A stretch of 16,581 bases of DNA, from positions 1 to 16,581 of the forward strand of contig JAEXVC010000142.1 of NCBI GenBank assembly GCA_023406715.1, in the 5' to 3' direction. How positions within the stretch are numbered: position 1 is the first letter of the stretch; the number at the start of each line of letters is the position of its first letter. Positions 14,023-16,581 of the stretch are shown here, one piece after another. The stretch comes from Bacteroidota bacterium (lineage in GTDB: Bacteria; Bacteroidota; Bacteroidia; Bacteroidales; Tenuifilaceae). Both the position numbers and the translations under genes were made by a program. The notes beneath the pieces were generated by a model. It was given only the letters and a program-made list of their open reading frames with translations, had not been told where the DNA came from and searched no databases.

Positions 14023-16581
14023 TTAGAATGTTAATACAAGACCACCACTAACTGTTCTGATTGGAGTGTAAAGAGCAGTTGTTGCAGCTGTGAAACTTTG
14101 TCTTGGGTCTAGACCCTTACGAGCTGAAAATAATGCTACGTTATCAGCAGAAACGTAAACACGTAATTTTTGAATGTTAAGTTTATTAACAATGTTTGTA
14201 GGCAAAGTATATCCTAAAGTAACATTATTAAGACTTAAGTAATTAGAACTAATGATGAAACGTGTTGAAGTAGAACTTGCGTACGAATCGTAACTGCTTA
14301 AACGAGGAACATCAGTGTTTGTATTTTCTGGTGTCCATGCATTATAGATATCCTTATGCCAGTTGTTACCAGCAGAACCAGAAACACCACTATGCATTAA
14401 TCGTTGATAACCACTATCATAAATCTTACCACCTAGTTGATATGCAAACTGAACAGACGCATCGAAACCATATGCATCAGCTGTAACACCAAAACCACCA
14501 TAAACTTTTGGAAGTAAATCTTCAGTTGCAACTTTATACGACTGAGCTACAGAATAATCAGAAGTCTTGATAGCATTACCAGAACCATCTTCAGCCCAAT
14601 ACAAAGCTAAACCAGTAGCAGGATCAACGCCAGCCCAATCAACTAAGTACATTCTGTACATTGATTCTCCTTCTTCATAAATACGAGTACCATTAATTAA
14701 AATTCCTTGCAAATCAGGGTGCAACTCGTTAATTTTATTCTTAATCATTGTAGCGTTAGCATTAACGGTAACTTTGATCTTCTGAGTATTAATAACACTA
14801 CTTGCAAGGTCAATTTCCAAACCAGAGTTTGTCATAGAACCAATATTCATTGGAATTTGGTTGTAACCTAAACTACCCGCAACAGGCTTGTAGTAAAGCA
14901 TATCTTTAGATTTACGTCCAAAATACTCAATAGAACCAGAAAGCAAACTGTTGAAAAGATTAAAATCGGCACCAATATTATAGGTAGTAGATGTTTCCCA
15001 TGTTAAATCTGGGTTACCTTTATAAGTTCTGTAACCATCAGAGAACACACCGTTAGCACCAGTCATCTGATACTGATCTTGCCATGCATAGTAGTTGCCA
15101 ATAGCATCATTACCCTGTTGACCAAAAGAGAATTTTAATTTCAACATGTTAACCCAGTTTAGGTTAGACATGAAAGATTCATTGTTAATCATCCACGCAG
15201 CACTAGCAGCCCAGAAATCACCCCAACGTTTATCAGGATGGAAACGAGACGAAGCATCGCGACGATAAGAAATGTTTCCAAAATAAGTGTCTTTGTAATT
15301 GTAATTAACACGTCCAAACATACCCTGAGTTGAGTAGGTATTCTTGTAACCACCACCTTGCAAATTATCTATAGCATTGCTGATATAGTAGTTCTCAGGA
15401 TTATATAGGTTCTGTCCATTAGCATAAAGAACCTCATATTGATAGGTATAACCATCGTAACCAGCAGTAATGTCAAAATGGTTGTCCTCGTTCAAATCAA
15501 ACTTATACAATGCAACATACTGTTGATCGAATCCGACAGTGCGATCTTGCTCCTGATAAGCAGTTCCACCATACGCAGCACTTTGTCCCATATATGCATT
15601 ACCTAAATCACTATACTTAGTATTATCTAAGTTAAGACCATACTGAGCAGTTATTTTTAACCCTTTAATAGGTGTAAGTTCTCCAAACCAACTACCGTTC
15701 ATGATATCCATGATATAATCGGTTTTATTATAGGTTAAGTCACCTGCAGGGTTAGCAATTGACATAAACGAGCGATTGAAGTTTGTGCTATTGCCATCGC
15801 CATAATCGTAAACCTTACGACCTTGATTTAATACAATTTGCTTAGTAGCAGCATCACGTACATAGATAGGATAAACTGGAGCTATATAGTTAGCAATAAA
15901 GAAAGCGTTTCCGCTAGAGTTGGTAGTAGTTTGCTCACCAGGGTATAAACTCTTAATCTTATTGTAGCTGATGTTTGCACCTACCTTTAACCATTTTTTA
16001 ATTTTTTGGTCAGCATTGAAACGTCCTGAGAAACGATTGTAACCAGAACCAGACACAATACCTTTATCATCCAAATAACCAAAAGATAAACGATAGTTCT
16101 GAACTTCGCTTCCACCAGAGATTGACAAGTTATACTCTTTTCTCATATTGTTAGAGAAAGTTTCGTCAGCCCAGTTGTCAGGAGTATAGAAATACTCACC
16201 ATCGCTATAACCTAAAGTTGCATTAGGGTTAAGTTTCCCATTTAATCCTATTAATAGTTCACCTGTAGGAACAGTATAAATTTGATAACCGTAACCACCT
16301 TCGCTATTCATAGTAATTCTAGAGTTAGCGTATGAGTTGGCCTGAGTTGGAGAATATCCTAAACTGTATATACCAGCATTATATAAAGCTTTATAAACAG
16401 TTTCGGTGTAATTCTGAGCACTAGTTAAAACTTCGTAGTTTTTGATAGATCTTGAGTTAATACCCATTTTCATATCAAAATTAATTTGAGATCTAACTGC
16501 AGAACCCTTCTTGGTGGTAATCATAATAATACCGTTTGCACCGCGTGCTCCATAAAGTGCAGTTGATGCTGCATCTTTAAG
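14023..16581 (-). CDS. SusC/RagA-family TonB-dependent transporter, operon 3, N-terminus outside window
   Basis: The frame is open to the right edge, so the visible 852 residues are a partial protein; the first internal Met (16524) is not its start. The first visible residues are LKDAASTALYGARGANGIIM, then ITTKKG: the SusC signature at the end of the plug domain. About 200 residues (signal peptide, regulatory-like domain, TonB box, most of the plug) are therefore missing. The rest is a beta-barrel with alternating aromatic strands (e.g. YKFDLNEDNHFDITAGYDGY, GNISYRRDASSRFHPDKRWG) and ends RTVSGGLVLTF with a terminal Phe. The last strands differ from the NVSF-F ends of the operon 1 and 2 SusC proteins, so it is a different subtype. 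It heads the operon with the SusD 17 bases downstream; its promoter lies outside the window. Confidence 0.95.
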   Translation of the reverse strand, partial: LKDAASTALYGARGANGIIMITTKKGSAVRSQINFDMKMGINSRSIKNYEVLTSAQNYTETVYKALYNAGIYSLGYSPTQANSYANSRITMNSEGGYGYQIYTVPTGELLIGLNGKLNPNATLGYSDGEYFYTPDNWADETFSNNMRKEYNLSISGGSEVQNYRLSFGYLDDKGIVSGSGYNRFSGRFNADQKIKKWLKVGANISYNKIKSLYPGEQTTTNSSGNAFFIANYIAPVYPIYVRDAATKQIVLNQGRKVYDYGDGNSTNFNRSFMSIANPAGDLTYNKTDYIMDIMNGSWFGELTPIKGLKITAQYGLNLDNTKYSDLGNAYMGQSAAYGGTAYQEQDRTVGFDQQYVALYKFDLNEDNHFDITAGYDGYTYQYEVLYANGQNLYNPENYYISNAIDNLQGGGYKNTYSTQGMFGRVNYNYKDTYFGNISYRRDASSRFHPDKRWGDFWAASAAWMINNESFMSNLNWVNMLKLKFSFGQQGNDAIGNYYAWQDQYQMTGANGVFSDGYRTYKGNPDLTWETSTTYNIGADFNLFNSLLSGSIEYFGRKSKDMLYYKPVAGSLGYNQIPMNIGSMTNSGLEIDLASSVINTQKIKVTVNANATMIKNKINELHPDLQGILINGTRIYEEGESMYRMYLVDWAGVDPATGLALYWAEDGSGNAIKTSDYSVAQSYKVATEDLLPKVYGGFGVTADAYGFDASVQFAYQLGGKIYDSGYQRLMHSGVSGSAGNNWHKDIYNAWTPENTNTDVPRLSSYDSYASSTSTRFIISSNYLSLNNVTLGYTLPTNIVNKLNIQKLRVYVSADNVALFSARKGLDPRQSFTAATTALYTPIRTVSGGLVLTF

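Noticed and set aside
16522..16524. ATG at 16524 as start of the operon 3 SusC
   Set aside because: The frame continues upstream to the window edge and encodes the conserved SusC signature, so this Met is internal.
1..16581. CRISPR arrays, tRNA genes, insertion sequences or phage genes
   Set aside because: No regularly spaced repeats, tRNA-like cloverleaf segments, transposase motifs or phage proteins were noticed on either strand by eye.

Overview
The window looks like part of a Bacteroidota (Bacteroidetes) chromosome. It is AT-rich, all genes lie on the minus strand, and it carries three SusC/SusD-type outer-membrane uptake operons. Lipoproteins have Bacteroidota-style signals (Cys followed by acidic residues), and two promoters fit the Bacteroidota -33/-7 pattern (TTTG / TAnnTTTG) rather than the E. 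coli one. No rRNA, tRNA, CRISPR array, transposase or phage gene was seen.

Layout, in transcription order (right to left). Operon 3 (16581 to 11457) holds a SusC-type TonB-dependent transporter whose N-terminus lies outside the window, a classical SusD lipoprotein, and a third lipoprotein with a Calx-beta/Ig-like N-terminal region; it ends in a strong terminator. Operon 2 (11134 to 6414) holds a complete SusC and a SusD-like_2-type lipoprotein, with its own predicted promoter and terminator. Operon 1 (6287 to 714) holds a complete SusC, a SusD-like_2-type lipoprotein and a third, unrecognised lipoprotein, again with its own promoter and terminator. Next comes the start of cysD (570 to 1, cut by the left edge), the small subunit of ATP sulfurylase. 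Upstream of it is a perfect FNR/CRP-type palindrome and a -7 box without a recognisable -33 box.

How the genes work together: each SusC forms a TonB-driven barrel and its SusD forms the surface lid that captures the ligand; the third lipoproteins of operons 1 and 3 are probably accessory surface binding proteins. Operons 1 and 2 look like diverged relatives of each other (gapless, about half-identical SusC N-termini and matching SusD motifs), while operon 3 is of a different SusCD type. No glycoside hydrolase, lyase, sulfatase, peptidase, sigma/anti-sigma pair or hybrid sensor is present, so the substrates cannot be named. CysD belongs to sulfate assimilation and appears to be an independent transcription unit.

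I found no clearly new biological system. The best leads are the FNR-like site at cysD, the repeated TTTAGGTT element around the operon 2 promoter, the arginine-codon contrast between operons 2 and 3, and the two uncharacterised third-partner lipoproteins.
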